64,000 nucleotides of DNA, taken from assembly GCA_039519185.1 (NCBI GenBank), contig CM076846.1, positions 68,102,614 through 68,166,613 of the forward strand, given 5' to 3'. Below the pieces are notes generated by a model. The model was not told the origin of the DNA, did no database searches, and saw only the letters and a list, made by a program, of their open reading frames with translations. Position 1 is the stretch's first letter. The number at the start of each line of letters is the position of its first letter. A program made the translations under genes and the position numbers. Shown here in pieces: positions 1 to 10,341 of this stretch. Origin of the DNA: Astragalus membranaceus (lineage: Eukaryota; Streptophyta; Magnoliopsida; Fabales; Fabaceae).

Positions 1-825
1 TACAGAGTCAGTAGCCGCTGTAGCGGCAGGCTTCTGCTTTGCCTTAAAAACACAAGGGAATGCTCCCTGAGGGGATCTCCTTTCTTCCTTCATTTCGACC
101 TCAACATCAGCACTTAAACATAAATCAGTGATCAGACATGGAAAGTAAAGATTACCTCCCTTTTTGATTCTGCATTTTTCGATTTCCTTTGCAATTAACT
201 TCCCCACATCAATCTTCTCACCAGCCATGATTGCATCGATGACTATCAGTCTCTCTTTCTCCACAAAATTTGTGTGAGAGGTAGGTAACAAGGAGTGTTA
301 AATGAAGCTACACCACAAGTTAGCCTCCTCACACAAATAAGCCTTCTTTATTTTGTATTCAGCACCAAACTTATCCCATTTAGCCCCTTCAACACAGATT
401 CTTTCTCTGACCCCTTCCATTTCAGCATCTCCCCAGGTCTGTACCTTGTTCTCTAGAGCCTTTCCATGGTATCCAAGGTGAAAAAGATCGTTAATTGCCC
501 TTGCGTTGAAGTTAACAATTTAACCCCTAACCACTGAGTATGTTTGGGGCTTTCCTTCTTTGGGCTCCTCAATACCAGCATAAAACTCTCTCACCAGCGA
601 AATCATGTACCCCTTACGATGTTTGATAAAATTTTCCCAACCAAGCGCTGTGACAGCGTTTGTGAAAGTCTCGGGAGCCTTATCTGTTCTGAAACCCCTC
701 TCTGCTATGAAGTCCATCTTCCAGAATCTCTGAGAGTCTAGTGTTGCTTTGGTCGGTTTTGAGGTTTCTGGGCTCATATTCGCTCCTTTACCATATCTTT
801 TCGCAGCAGTTTGCTTTTTAGTCAT
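1..825 (-). pseudogene. Athila-B third ORF (plant transposon protein domain), broken and running off the window
   Basis: Minus-strand reading begins at 825 with a Lys-rich N-terminus, then a block with FWKMDFIAERGF and LVREFYAGIEE. It is the counterpart of the Athila-A ORF at 16294 (FWNMKFLPERGF, LVREFYSGIQ), which identifies the 'putative plant transposon protein' domain found downstream of pol in Athila elements. A stop at 520-522 breaks the frame. Homologous sequence continues in pieces to base 1, including LYFPCLITDLC near 130-165, which matches LYFPCLITELC of Athila-A. The ORF sits 3' of pol in the same orientation. Its function is unknown; it is often called env-like by position, but I see no signal peptide or membrane segment here. 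The element's 3' LTR must lie left of the window. Confidence 0.75.
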
Positions 826-1348
826 GGTGCTGTGTTTGGTTTCAAGAATGCTGAGTATGGACGGTTGGGTTTTTTTTTTGGAAAATGCTGGGTTCTGTGT
901 TGGAAAGAAGAGAGAAACGAGAATGGCGGGTTACGAGTGGAGTGGTGAGGACGGTTAGGAAAGAATAATTAATTGCGTGGGTAGGTGTTAACAAGTGACC
1001 GTTGTGAGTGAGTGATGGGAGAGAGAGAAAAGTGAAACGTGTCTGACATGACTAATCCCTGCTGTGAGAACAGTTAGGATAAGCTTTCTTTTTGAACAAA
1101 AGTGCCACCTCATCACTTAGTGAAAAAGTTTTTATTTTATTGTTTGACCACGCTCAGCCCTTCAACAAGAAACGCTGTAGCGCCTTTGCAACTGGTAACC
1201 GCTGCAGCGCTAAACTTGAAACTGGAAACTCTTAGCTGATTTCCTGCAAAAAGAGAAAATACAACAGAACAGAAAATTTATTAAAATCCTTGGGGTGCCT
1301 CCCAAGAGCGCTTGCTTTAAGAGTCTGCAGCCAGACTTTCTCTTTTAA
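826..1348 (-). other. Athila-B spacer between pol and third ORF
   Basis: Non-coding stretch in the position of the pol-to-ORF3 spacer of Athila-A (15821-16293). It contains two copies of the element-specific inverted repeat (CGCTGTAGCG near 1171 and CCGCTGCAGCG near 1200). I see no other feature. Confidence 0.6.
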
Positions 1349-4300
1349 TTAGAGATCTTTAAACTCAATTGTGGTTTTGTCTCTTACCACATCTCCACCA
1401 AAGTATTGCTTGACTCTCTGACCATTGACTTTGAAGGTTGTGTCAGTTGCTTCATCATAGAGGTCTACTGCTCCATGGTTGTATATTCTCACCAACTTAA
1501 ATGGGCCTGACCATCTTGATTTCAACTTACCTGGAAATAGTTTAAGTCTTGAGTTGAACAGCAATACCTGGCCTCCTTCAGTCAGCTCTTTTCTTAGTAG
1601 TTTCTGGTCATGCCATACTTTAGTTTTTTCTTTGTAGATTGCTGCATTCTCATAGGCAAAGTGCCTGATTTCTTCCAATTCATGTAATTGCAGCAATCTA
1701 GCACCTCCTGCTTTCTTGTAGTCAAAATTGAGTTTTTTCAGTGCCTAATGGGCTTTTAGCTGAAGCTCAATTGGCAAGTGACAAGATTTTCCATAAACCA
1801 GCCTATAGGGAGACATCCCTAGAGGTGTTTTGAAAGCAGTCCTGTAGGCCCACAATGCATCATCTAGATGTATTGCCCAATCTTTTCTTGTAGGCCCTAC
1901 CATTTTCTCTAGCATTCTCTTTATTTCTTTGTTAGATAACTCAGTCTGACCACTAGTTTGTGGGTGGTAAGCAGTGGCAATTTTATGCTTGACTCCATAT
2001 TTAGCCAAGAGAGTTTCAATCAATTTATTACAGAAGTGAGAACCCTCATCACTTATTATGGCTCTTGGAGTTCCAAACCTTGTAAAAATATTCTTCAACA
2101 AAAATTTGTTCATAGACTTTGCATGATTATTGGGTAGAGCAACAGCCTCTACCCATTTTGAAACATAATCAACAGCTACAAGGATGTACAGATTTCCATT
2201 AGAAGGGGGAAAGGTCCCATGAAATCCATTCCCCAAACATCAAAGAGTTCTATCTCTAAGATGTTTGTTAATGGCATCTCATGCTTACTTGAGATGTTCC
2301 CAGTTCTCTGGCATCTATCACAGCCTTTTACAAAGTCTTGAGCATTTTTAAAAAGTAAAGGCCAATAATAACCAGATTGCAATACATTTGCAGCAGTTCT
2401 GATCCCACCAAAATGCCCACCACATGGTGCAGAATGGCAATGCTGTAGCACTTGGTCTTGCTCTTCCTCTGCAAGGCATCTCCTCATCAATTGGTCTTGG
2501 AATTTTTTGTAGAGAAAAGGTTCATCCCAGTAATATTGTTTTACTGTATGGAAGAACCTTCTCTTCTGCTGATAGTTCATCTCAACAGGCACCACCTTGC
2601 TCACTAGAAAATTTACTATGTCAGCATACCAAGGTGTTGCAGGTTCAGGCGCTACAGCGTCTAGCGTTTTAGCGCTAACCGCTGTAGCGGTTAATGCTTC
2701 ATTAGCTATTGCCAATAGCTGTTCATCTGGAAAGTGTTCCTTGATCTCTCCTCCTCCTGTACCTGCATTTTCTATTTCTATTCTAGATAGATGATCAGCA
2801 ACTTGGTTCTCCACTCCCTTTTTATCTCTAATTTCTAGATCAAACTCTTGGAGTAGGAAAACCCACCTTATTAGCCTTGGCTTTGCATCCTTTTTTGTGA
2901 TCAAGTACTTGATGGCAGAATGGTCAGTGAAAACAATTACTTTTGTACCAACCAAGTACGATCTAAACTTGTCAAATGCAAAGACAACAGCCAATAATTC
3001 CTTCTCAGTAACTGTGTAATTCAGCTGAGCCTCTACCAGTGTTCTACTAACATAATAAATTGAATGGAAAATTTTATCATACCTTTGCCCAAGCACAGCT
3101 CCAATGGCAAAGTCACTAGCATCACACATAAGCTCAAAAGGCTTACTCCAGTCAGGAGCTATAATAACTGGTGCTGTTATTAAAGCTTTCTTCAGTTTCT
3201 GGAATGCTTGCATGCATTGATCATTAAATATGAAGGGGACATCATGCTGCAGCAATTGACACAGAGGTTTGGAGATTTTTGAAAAATCTTTTATGAACCT
3301 CCTATAAAATCCAGCATGCCCCAAAAAGCTTCTTATACCTTTGATGTTTGTTGGAGGAGGTAGCTTCTCAATGACCTCTATCTTTGCCTTGTCCACTTCC
3401 AGTCCCTTTTTGGATATTCTGTGACCCAAAACAATTCCTCTTGCACCATAAAATGGCATTTTTCCCAATTTAGCACAAGGTTTGTTTCTTCACATCTTAT
3501 CAGAATTTCTTCCAAGTTGGACAAGCATATATGGAAGGTTTCCCCAAACACAGAGAAGTCATCCATAAATACTTCCATGGATCTTTCAATGAAGTCTGAG
3601 AAAATTGCTATCATACATATTTTGAAAGTGGCAGGTGCATTACACAGTCCAAATGGCATCCTTCTAAAGGCAAAGGTGCCATATGGACATGTGAATGTAG
3701 TCTTTTGCTGGTCTTCAGGAATTATTGCTATTTGATTATAACCAGAATAACCATCTAGAAAGCAATAAAATACTTTACCTGAAAGCCTATCCAGCATTTG
3801 GTCAATGAAAGGCAATGGAAAATGATCTTTCCTTGTAGCTTTATTCAGCCTCCTGTAATCCATGCAAATCCTCCATCCTGTTACTGTTCTGGTTGGCAGC
3901 AGTTCATTCATTTCATTGGTGATCACTTTTACCCCTCATTTCTTTGGAACACACTGCACAGGACTAACCAATGCACTGTTAGAGATAGGGTAAACAATAC
4001 CTGCATCCAACCATTTGATAATCTCTTTCTTCACCACCTCTTTCATGATGGGGTTCAATCTCCTCTGCCCTTCAATGCAGTTCTTGGAGTTTTCTTCTAA
4101 CACAATCCTGTGCATACAGATGGTGGGGCTTATTCCCTTAATATCAGACATCTGCCACCCAATTGCTCCTTTATGTCTGTGCAGTGTACCTATCAAATCC
4201 TGCTCCTGTTCTTCAGAAAATCAGAGGCTATTATGACTGGCAAAGTGCTATTTTCTCCCAGATATGCATACTTGAGATGAGTAGGCAATTCCTTCAGCTC

Positions 4301-4825
4301 TAAGGTAGGTGGTTGTTCAATGGAAGGCAGATTCTCTTTTATGTCAGAGTGTTCTTGTTCCAGAGATTCATACCTCCTAGTCCAAATTTCCTTTACATCT
4401 TCTGCAGTTCCTGTGTCAGATTCTGCATTTGGATTGCTTTTCAGTAACTTCTCCAGATGATCAGTGCTTTCCTGAAAATGATTCTGAACAACTTGGTCAA
4501 GAATAGTCACAAATGAGCACTCTTCTCCATTGGGGTCTGGTAATTTCATGGCATTGAGGATATTGAATTTGACTTCTTGGTCATTGACCCTCATGGTCAA
4601 TTCTCCTCTCTGCACATCTATCAGTGTTCTTCCAGTAGCTAAAAATGGCCTTCCCAATATTATAGGCACTTCTTTGTCAGCTTCAAAATCCAAAATAACA
4701 AAGTTCACTGGGAATACAAATTTGTCCACTTTGATTAGAACATCTTCTAGTATTCCTTCTGGATAAGCAAGGGTTCTGTCAGCTAATTGCAGAGTGACTG
4801 ATGTAGGCCTGGCAGTTCCTACTCC
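1349..4825 (-). pseudogene. Athila-B pol (protease end, RT, RNase H, integrase), multiply broken
   Basis: Minus-strand polyprotein, read from high to low coordinates. Visible are the protease tail (4729-4193), reverse transcriptase (LDGYSGYNQI, MPFGLCNAPATF, VFMDDFSVFG; 3926-3378), RNase H (MCDASDFAIG, YTVTEKELLAVVFAF, FTDHSAIKYL), an H2C2 zinc region and the integrase core with ISDEGSHFCN (2236-1745), ending at TTIEFKDL, stop 1349-1351. The parallel with intact Athila-A pol (12170-15820) runs throughout. Breaks by comparison: stop at 4829-4831 just upstream, frameshift near 4193, TGA at 3936-3938, frameshift near 3400, frameshift near 2200 and an in-frame TAG at 1745-1747. The element cannot encode a working pol and is clearly older than Athila-A. 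Confidence 0.9.
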
Positions 4826-4828
4826 TAA

Positions 4829-5781
4829 CTATGTGTATATAGACTTTGGCATTAGATTTATGCTAGCACCTAAGTCACATAAGGCACGGCCTGAGTAGAA
4901 GTTCCCAATGGAACATGGAATAGTAAAACTACCAGGATCCTTTGATTTAAGTGGGAGCTTATTCTGCATAATCATACTGCACTCCCCAGTTTTGGCCACT
5001 GTTTCAAATTCCCCAAGTCTTCTCCTCTTGGTAAGCACATCATTCATAAACTTTGCATAGTTTGGCATTTGCTGGAGGGCTTCCACCAATGGAACATTGA
5101 TGTGCAGTTGTTTAAGGACTTCCAGGAATTTGTTGAATTGTTTGTCTTCCTGAGCCTTCCTAAGCCTCTGAGGATATGGAGGGTCAGGATAGGTTGGAAT
5201 AATTTTGGGTGGTGGTATCTGGGCAGCAACAGGCGTTGTAGCGTCATATGTAGGCACTATAGCGTCTGGGGCGGAATTTTTTTCTTCATCAGATTTTGTA
5301 TTTTCTTCACCACTTAAAACAGGTGATGGCCCTTGCAAATCTTTCCCACTCCTTAGAGATATAGCTTTGATTTGCTCCTTCCCTTGAGTATTAGAAGTTG
5401 GAGCTTCAGTGGTGGATGGTAATGATCCACTAATTCTCTGGGTAAGAACATTGGCTATTTGCCCCATTTGTACCTCCAGGTTTTTGATGGAAGCTTCATG
5501 AGTTTTCAGAGTTGTCTTACAGTCACTCATAAAGCCTTTTAATAAACCTTCCAATGAATTATCTACAGCAGGGGCATTTTGTCTTTGGTAGTTCTGAGCA
5601 GGGAATCCTGGTGGATTTGCTGGAGCACTGTATGTTGGTGCTGTAGCGTTATTGGCTCCCCATCTGAAGTTGGGGTGATTCTTCCAACCATGATTATAAG
5701 TATTTGAGTAGGGATTATTGTTTTTGTTGAAACCCACATATATGCAGAAACATGGTTACCTGGACATTCTTCATAGAGATG
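4829..5781 (-). pseudogene. Athila-B gag C-terminal part and start of protease
   Basis: The minus-strand frame starts inside the zinc knuckle (HLYEECPGN at about 5780), shifts frame near 5740, then runs from 5737 through NKNNNPYSNTYN, a Pro/Ala-rich linker, KAISLRSGKDL and the protease motif LCDLGASINLMP near 4860, ending at the stop 4829-4831. It is the direct continuation of the gag reading frame that stops at 36535 on the other side of the 30.7 kb insertion: the knuckle CVYCGG lies there and its HLYEEC half lies here. Motif-rich linkers (near 5230-5270 and 5640) carry the element's GCTGTAGCG repeat as codons. Confidence 0.88.
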
Positions 5782-5786
5782 CTCTC
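5782..5786. repeat. Target site duplication CTCTC, left copy
   Basis: CTCTC directly precedes TGTAACGCCCC at 5787 and recurs at 36530-36534 directly after GGTGTTACA. A 5-bp duplication is normal for LTR-retrotransposon integration, so the whole 5787-36529 block entered Athila-B gag as one LTR insertion that later filled with other elements. Confidence 0.85.
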
Positions 5787-6137
5787 TGTAACGCCCCAAA
5801 ATAATTGATTAATTATTTAACTAATTGTTTAGGAGTTATTTAGTAGAAAATAATGGAATAACTATATGTTAATGTATGTGGACCTATTATTAGTGTTAGG
5901 ATTAGTAAAGGAGAGGTGTTAGGGAAAAGCCCATGATTAAGTCGCATAAGGTAAGGGAAAGCCCATGAAGTTAAATGAGTTGATAATTAGTAGGAAACTA
6001 GTTAAGGTTTCATTATTAGAAAAACAAAAGTTTGAGAGTGAGAGAGAGCTAGAGGGCGCGACAGCCAAGAGGAGAGCAGAGGGAGAGAGCGACGCCAAGA
6101 GGAGAGAGGAGGCTAGGGTTTCGTGATCTCTCGAGGG
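5787..6137 (+). mobile_element. 5' part of a plus-strand solo LTR (family C), interrupted at about 6137
   Basis: Starts TGTAACGCCCCAAAATAATT, similar to the LTR start at 60925 (TGTAACATCCGCAAAATAAT), and ends near a GA-rich segment and CTAGGGTTTCGTG. The matching 3' part is 34149-36529, ending GGGTGTTACA. Together they make about 2.73 kb, close to the 2741-bp related LTR at 17050-19790. The inner boundary (about 6137) is estimated from where an Ogre gag reading frame begins, and could be off by tens of bases. No internal region of this family is present, so it is best read as a solo LTR. Confidence 0.75.
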
Positions 6138-7064
6138 AAGAAATGTAGATGAAGGTGTTTCAGCAGGGAATACTGAGAACAATGCTACAAGTCTTCCTCC
6201 TCCTCCCAGCTCCGAGACTCCACGCCCAACTGGAGTGAACATCCAGAGCTACCAATGGCCCCCTGACGGTCTCCCAGCTAGTTACGCTCCTCCTAACACG
6301 GAAGCCAATCAAGAGGAAGGACCTTCAGGAGTCGCTAGACCTTCAGCTCAAAATACAAATGCAGAAATACCGCGAGTTCACTTCTCAAGTCCCGCGACTG
6401 CACCACAGGTCATTCCACAGGGTTATACTCCGTCACTAGTAGTAATTCATCATGCTCCTACACCGAACTCCGCTGCAATGCCAATGGTTCCTCCCCACTA
6501 CAACATGAGAGGGCCCTCTCATAACTACTCAATGGAGGACTCTCAGCCCGAGGAAAAATATCAGATACTAGAAGAGCGCCTGAGAGTAATTGAAGGATCC
6601 AATGTCGGCGCAAGGGATGCATATGATCCGTGTCTCGTCCCTAATGTGATTATCCCACCCAAGTTCAAAGTGCCCGACTTTAACAAATACATAGGAGAAA
6701 GGTTGGAGAAGGGAATGAGAAACGGGAAAAACTCTCACGGTTCGGCCGAAACCAATAACCCAAGGAAGCCCTTCGCAGGATTTGTTAGAAGTAATGAAGG
6801 GGAAACCAACTACATAACAAGATCAGTGAAAGCCTCTTACACTTCCAAAAACCATCCTCGGGCCCTGCACCTCTCTACCCAAACCACTAAAAGCCATAAA
6901 CCACCAAATTACCCAGAAAGGAGACATGTACAGTTTGATCCAATTCCCGCATCCTACTCAGATCTGTTCGACCACCTCACTAGTCACAACCTAATCTCCC
7001 CCGCCCGATGAGGCCCATTGAACCTCCTTTCCCGAGAGGCTATGACCCGGACTTCAATGATCCT
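6138..7064 (+). pseudogene. Ogre/Tat-type gag fragment
   Basis: Frame readable from about 6138 and open from 6235 to 7011. It shows a Pro-rich N-terminus (QSYQWPPDGLPASYAPP), a coiled-coil-like stretch (KYQILEERLRVIEG), the Ogre/Tat gag signature IIPPKFKVPDFNKY, and RRHVQFDPIPASYSDLF. A frameshift near 7010 is followed by PPFPRGYDPDFNDP in the next frame, the start of the gag zinc region. The central gag after KFKVPDF is missing, so it is internally deleted. No 5' LTR precedes it; it abuts LTR family C on the left and Athila sequence at 7065. Known family role: capsid protein. This copy is non-functional. Confidence 0.75.
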
Positions 7065-7242
7065 ACTCTGAATGTTTTAAAGCAAGGGCATGGAAGAAAA
7101 AGCACCAAAAGAGAAAGGCTCATTACAATACACTTCAAACACTTCTTGAAAAACATAAGTTGAGATGTCTTCATAATTATATAAGTCTTGTGTTTTGTTT
7201 CTTGTCGTTGCTTGAGGACAAGCAACAATTTAAGTTTGGGGG
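7065..7242 (+). repeat. 178-bp duplicate of the Athila-A 3' internal end
   Basis: Appears identical by eye to 22497-22674, the last 178 bp before the Athila-A 3' LTR, including the polypurine tract AATTTAAGTTTGGGGG. Its presence upstream of the LTR at 7243 means that LTR is preceded by the tail of another internal region. So the left LTR is, structurally, also a 3' LTR of a truncated neighbour, or the element arose by LTR recombination. Confidence 0.9.
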
Positions 7243-7823
7243 TGTGATAACTCTATTTTATATAGAGTTATTCATACAATTAAGCTTGAGTTATTGCTTA
7301 TTTTCAAGAACATTTATATATATTTATAGCTTATTTATCAAGGAACAACATTCTAAATATTCAAATGGATAAAGGGCAATGATCTAGGCAAAATGCACAA
7401 ATCTTGTTAGGTTTGATGTTTTTGTTCAGTGCAGCTACTGCAGGAGTGGAAACACTGCCAACACCAGGAGTGGAAACACTAGGAGTGGAAACACTGCCAA
7501 CACCTGCTAAATTCTGCAGTTTATACCAAAACATCCAAAGACCATTTCAATGCTTCCACACTTGAATTGTGACGTCATGCCTAGTCACCTAGAGCTGAGC
7601 CACTTGCAGAAGTCGGCGATACACATAAAAATCAAGTTGCAAGACTCAACTTATCTAAAAGACATGTGGCACTTCTCCAATGGACCTCATCTTTTGTTAT
7701 GCATGCAAGCGACCAAACCTGTGCAGCTTGCTTGATGGGTTGTCTACAACTAACCACGTTTGGTCCCCTCAGCTGATCTTTCACGCCAAAGGAAACCCCT
7801 TGCAAGAGGAAAGCTTTCAAGCC

Positions 7824-7831
7824 TATAAATA
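7824..7831 (+). promoter_or_regulatory. TATA box of the Athila-A 5' LTR
   Basis: TATAAATA in the context AGCCTATAAATAGAAGCC, conserved at 23256-23263 in the 3' LTR. It lies in the expected mid-LTR position for the U3/R promoter, about 290 bp upstream of the LINE insertion. That insertion therefore probably falls in the transcribed R/U5 leader. Confidence 0.6.
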
Positions 7832-8105
7832 GAAGCCATATCTTCACTTATCCATCATCTTTTTCAAATCTTTTACCTCTTTAAATCCTTCATCTTTTAT
7901 TTGTAATTTTTCATTTTGTTTTCTAAAAGGATCGCTTAGTTTAGGTTTAGTTTATTTTCATTTCAAGTTTCTAAGGAGAGGAAGGTGAGGAAGTGCTTGA
8001 CAACCATTCCCTTCACTTCTACTTTGAAGAAATTCGTGTAAGAAATCTTTATTGTACTTCAACTTGGGAACTTAATGCAAAAGATCTTCTATTCAAGTAA
8101 TCTCT

Positions 8106-8119
8106 ACTCTTTTAAGTTC
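8106..8119. repeat. 14-bp target site duplication of the LINE-type insertion, left copy
   Basis: ACTCTTTTAAGTTC occurs here and at 9401-9414. The 3' LTR has it once, uninterrupted, which fixes the empty site. Length and placement after an A-run fit target-primed reverse transcription. Confidence 0.92.
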
Positions 8120-9400
8120 GGACTGAAGTTTAAAGATTCAAATCAAATTGAAATAGAAAAAGCGAGAGCTCCAGGAGAAAGAAAGTAGAGCCGCCGCCGC
8201 TGGGAGGGGGGGCTCCCTCCCCGGTTTCTTCCCCTCTCCTCTCAATGCTCCTTCGCCCTGCTGTCGTTATTGGCTTCGGTCTGGTTGAGTCTGTTCCTCT
8301 GATCTTCCTTTTGGATCTGTTGGATATGTTGTTAAGCGATTTGGATCTCTTCGTGATCTGGATCTGGATAAGTTCTTGCGCCGTCACCGTTTCGTGGTTG
8401 GATCTTCGACTTCGGTTGTTCCGGTGGCTGTAAATTAATAAAAATGGGTTGGGCGTTGCTTGGGTTGGAACCGCCGTTGGGGGCTTCCTTTCCTCGGATC
8501 TGATCTCCTCTGTGACGTCCACAGCCTCTCCCCCGAGGCGTTGATAGTCGGATCTCCCTGTTGGTGGATCTGCGCGCTTTTGGAGGTACTATGGAGTGCT
8601 TCTGTTCGCGGTGGTTTGTGGCTCTGTTCGCGCAGGGGTTGGTTCTGATGCGGTGTTTTGCGGTGTTTCGCGGTGGTTCACGGTGGTTTGTCTGATGTTC
8701 GCAATGGTGGCTGTCGTTTCGGACTTTGGACCCGCAGTCACGCCTCCTCTCCTTTTGTCGTGGGCATTTCTCCCCGTCGCTCGCGGTTTTGCTTGATTGT
8801 GCCACGGTGTTGGCCAGGGGCGCAAGGCCACGGTGGTGGTTGGTGGCTCGGCTACCTCGATCAAGCTAGGTGTTGTCGCGGTGTTGGCCGGTAGCACGAC
8901 TTCGCGATGGTGGCTGGAGTCACGGCGCCAGATGTCTGGGGGTGTGCTGTCGGTGGGTGCTGATTCGATAGTTTGTACCTTGTCGGACGCTAGATTGCAG
9001 TTTGCAGATCGTCGGGATCCTCCCCCTTTGCCTTCTGCTTCTTTGCCCCCTCCCAATCGTCTCTGAGACTCCACCTCTAACCTCGATGCTTTGTGATGTG
9101 CTTAATGTGAGGATAGCGAGGTGATGCAGGCTGTTGTGGTTTGGAGTGTGAGTTCAGGAGGTGGTGGGTGGAGGTTGTGTGGGGACTCTCAGGTGTTGCC
9201 CTGCCTCCTTTCGGGTTTTCTGTTCGCCTTAGAATTTCTTCCATTAGAGTTCTATGGTTGTTTATTTTAGAGGCCTTGTTGGGCATTCTATTATTGTCCT
9301 TATTACCAAGAGTTTTGGTCTAGTCCCCCCTTGTGCTTTTTATATCTCTCTTTATTTTATTAATAAATTCGGGCTGACTGCCTGTTTGATTAAAAAAAAA
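8120..9400 (+). mobile_element. 1281-bp LINE-type (target-primed) insertion without RT ORF
   Basis: Present in the 5' LTR, absent from the 3' LTR, bounded by a perfect 14-bp direct repeat and ending in an A9 tail (9392-9400). The body is GC-rich, unlike its surroundings, with a CCGCCGCCGCTGGGAGGGG leader and a T-rich 3' end that includes TTTATTTTATTAATAAATTC. No reverse transcriptase, endonuclease or long credible protein is visible in any frame. It could be an internally deleted L1-type LINE, a LINE-mobilised transcript or a processed retrocopy. The plus orientation follows from the A tail. Confidence 0.8.
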
Positions 9401-10205
9401 ACTCTTTTAAGTTCTTTTGCTTTATTATTCATTTACTTATGTTCTTTGCATATTCTTTGCTTTATAACATGAGTAACATGAGCTAAATTCCCTTAAGTTG
9501 AGATGTTCTAACCTTGTAATGAACTTCTAAATATGTTATTATGGTTTATGTAGTGTAAACACTTTAAACTCTTGCATAATATTTCTTTCAACTTATTCTG
9601 GAATTGATCACTTTAGAATAGGTAAAACTTGTAGCAGCAGACATGGGCTACATTTATGAACTCAAGAGTTAATAGGGACAAGTATTTAATAAAAGAAACT
9701 TTGTTAAATACATGCTAAAACCTAGACATAGGATAGCATAGTCCTTAGGATAATAAAATTACAAGAGTGAACCTATTTAGCAACTTGGATCATTGTTAGG
9801 AGGCAAGGGAGGAATTGACAAACCTTTCTTTACTGTAAAAAACAAAGATCATAAGAGCTTGTAATGAAACTCTAAAGAGAAGTGCTGAAAGGCACAAACT
9901 GATGCACCTACATCCAGTGTTCCCACACTACATACTCCATTAAAACACTTAGAAGTAAATTACTTGGTGAAAACATCTCAACTACTTTTTCCACTGATTT
10001 CTCACACATTTTATTGCTTATTACTATTTTTACTTACTTTGAAAACTCCAAACCAAAAATACTGAATAGTGTAGACACACTAAGTGTACACTTTGAACTA
10101 CAAAAATTTACAATACATAATCCCTGTGGGTTCGACCTTTCTTATCACTTTATTACTTGTGTGACTATGTATACTTGCATATATTAAATAACCACACCAA
10201 GTTTT

Positions 10206-10224
10206 TGGCGCCGTTGCCGGGGAT
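10206..10224 (+). other. Athila-A primer binding site
   Basis: TGGCGCCGTTGCCGGGGAT six bases after the LTR end. This is the Asp-tRNA-type primer site typical of Athila elements; the same 19-mer occurs inverted at 37773-37791 in Athila-B. Confidence 0.88.
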
Positions 10225-10341
10225 TATAGTAAAATTTTGTTGTTTAGATTGTTAATTTAGTGTTTTATTAGTACTACTGGTATTCTGTTTTCTGTGCAGA
10301 AACACAAAGTGCAGAAACACTCAGTGTGGAAACACTAGTTT
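10225..10341 (+). other. Athila-A leader before gag
   Basis: Non-coding leader. It contains AGTGTGGAAACACT (10323-10336) and two shorter relatives (AGAAACAC, AGAAACACT) just upstream of the gag ATG. Confidence 0.6.

Larger units (their letters stand above)
7243..10199 (+). mobile_element. Athila-A 5' LTR (1662 bp plus a 1295-bp LINE-type insertion and its target repeat)
   Basis: Begins TGTGATAACTC after the polypurine tract and ends CCACACCA just before the primer site. It aligns along its length with 22675-24337 (1663 bp) except for the insertion at 8120-9400. I counted about 16 substitutions by eye, about 1 percent divergence. It carries three close copies of AGTGGAAACACT (7445-7495) and a TATA box near 7824. 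Confidence 0.93.

Noticed and set aside
8245..9472. Several overlapping ORFs of 60-160 codons in the GC-rich insertion
   Set aside because: No recognisable domain; frames overlap on both strands, which reflects GC-rich composition.
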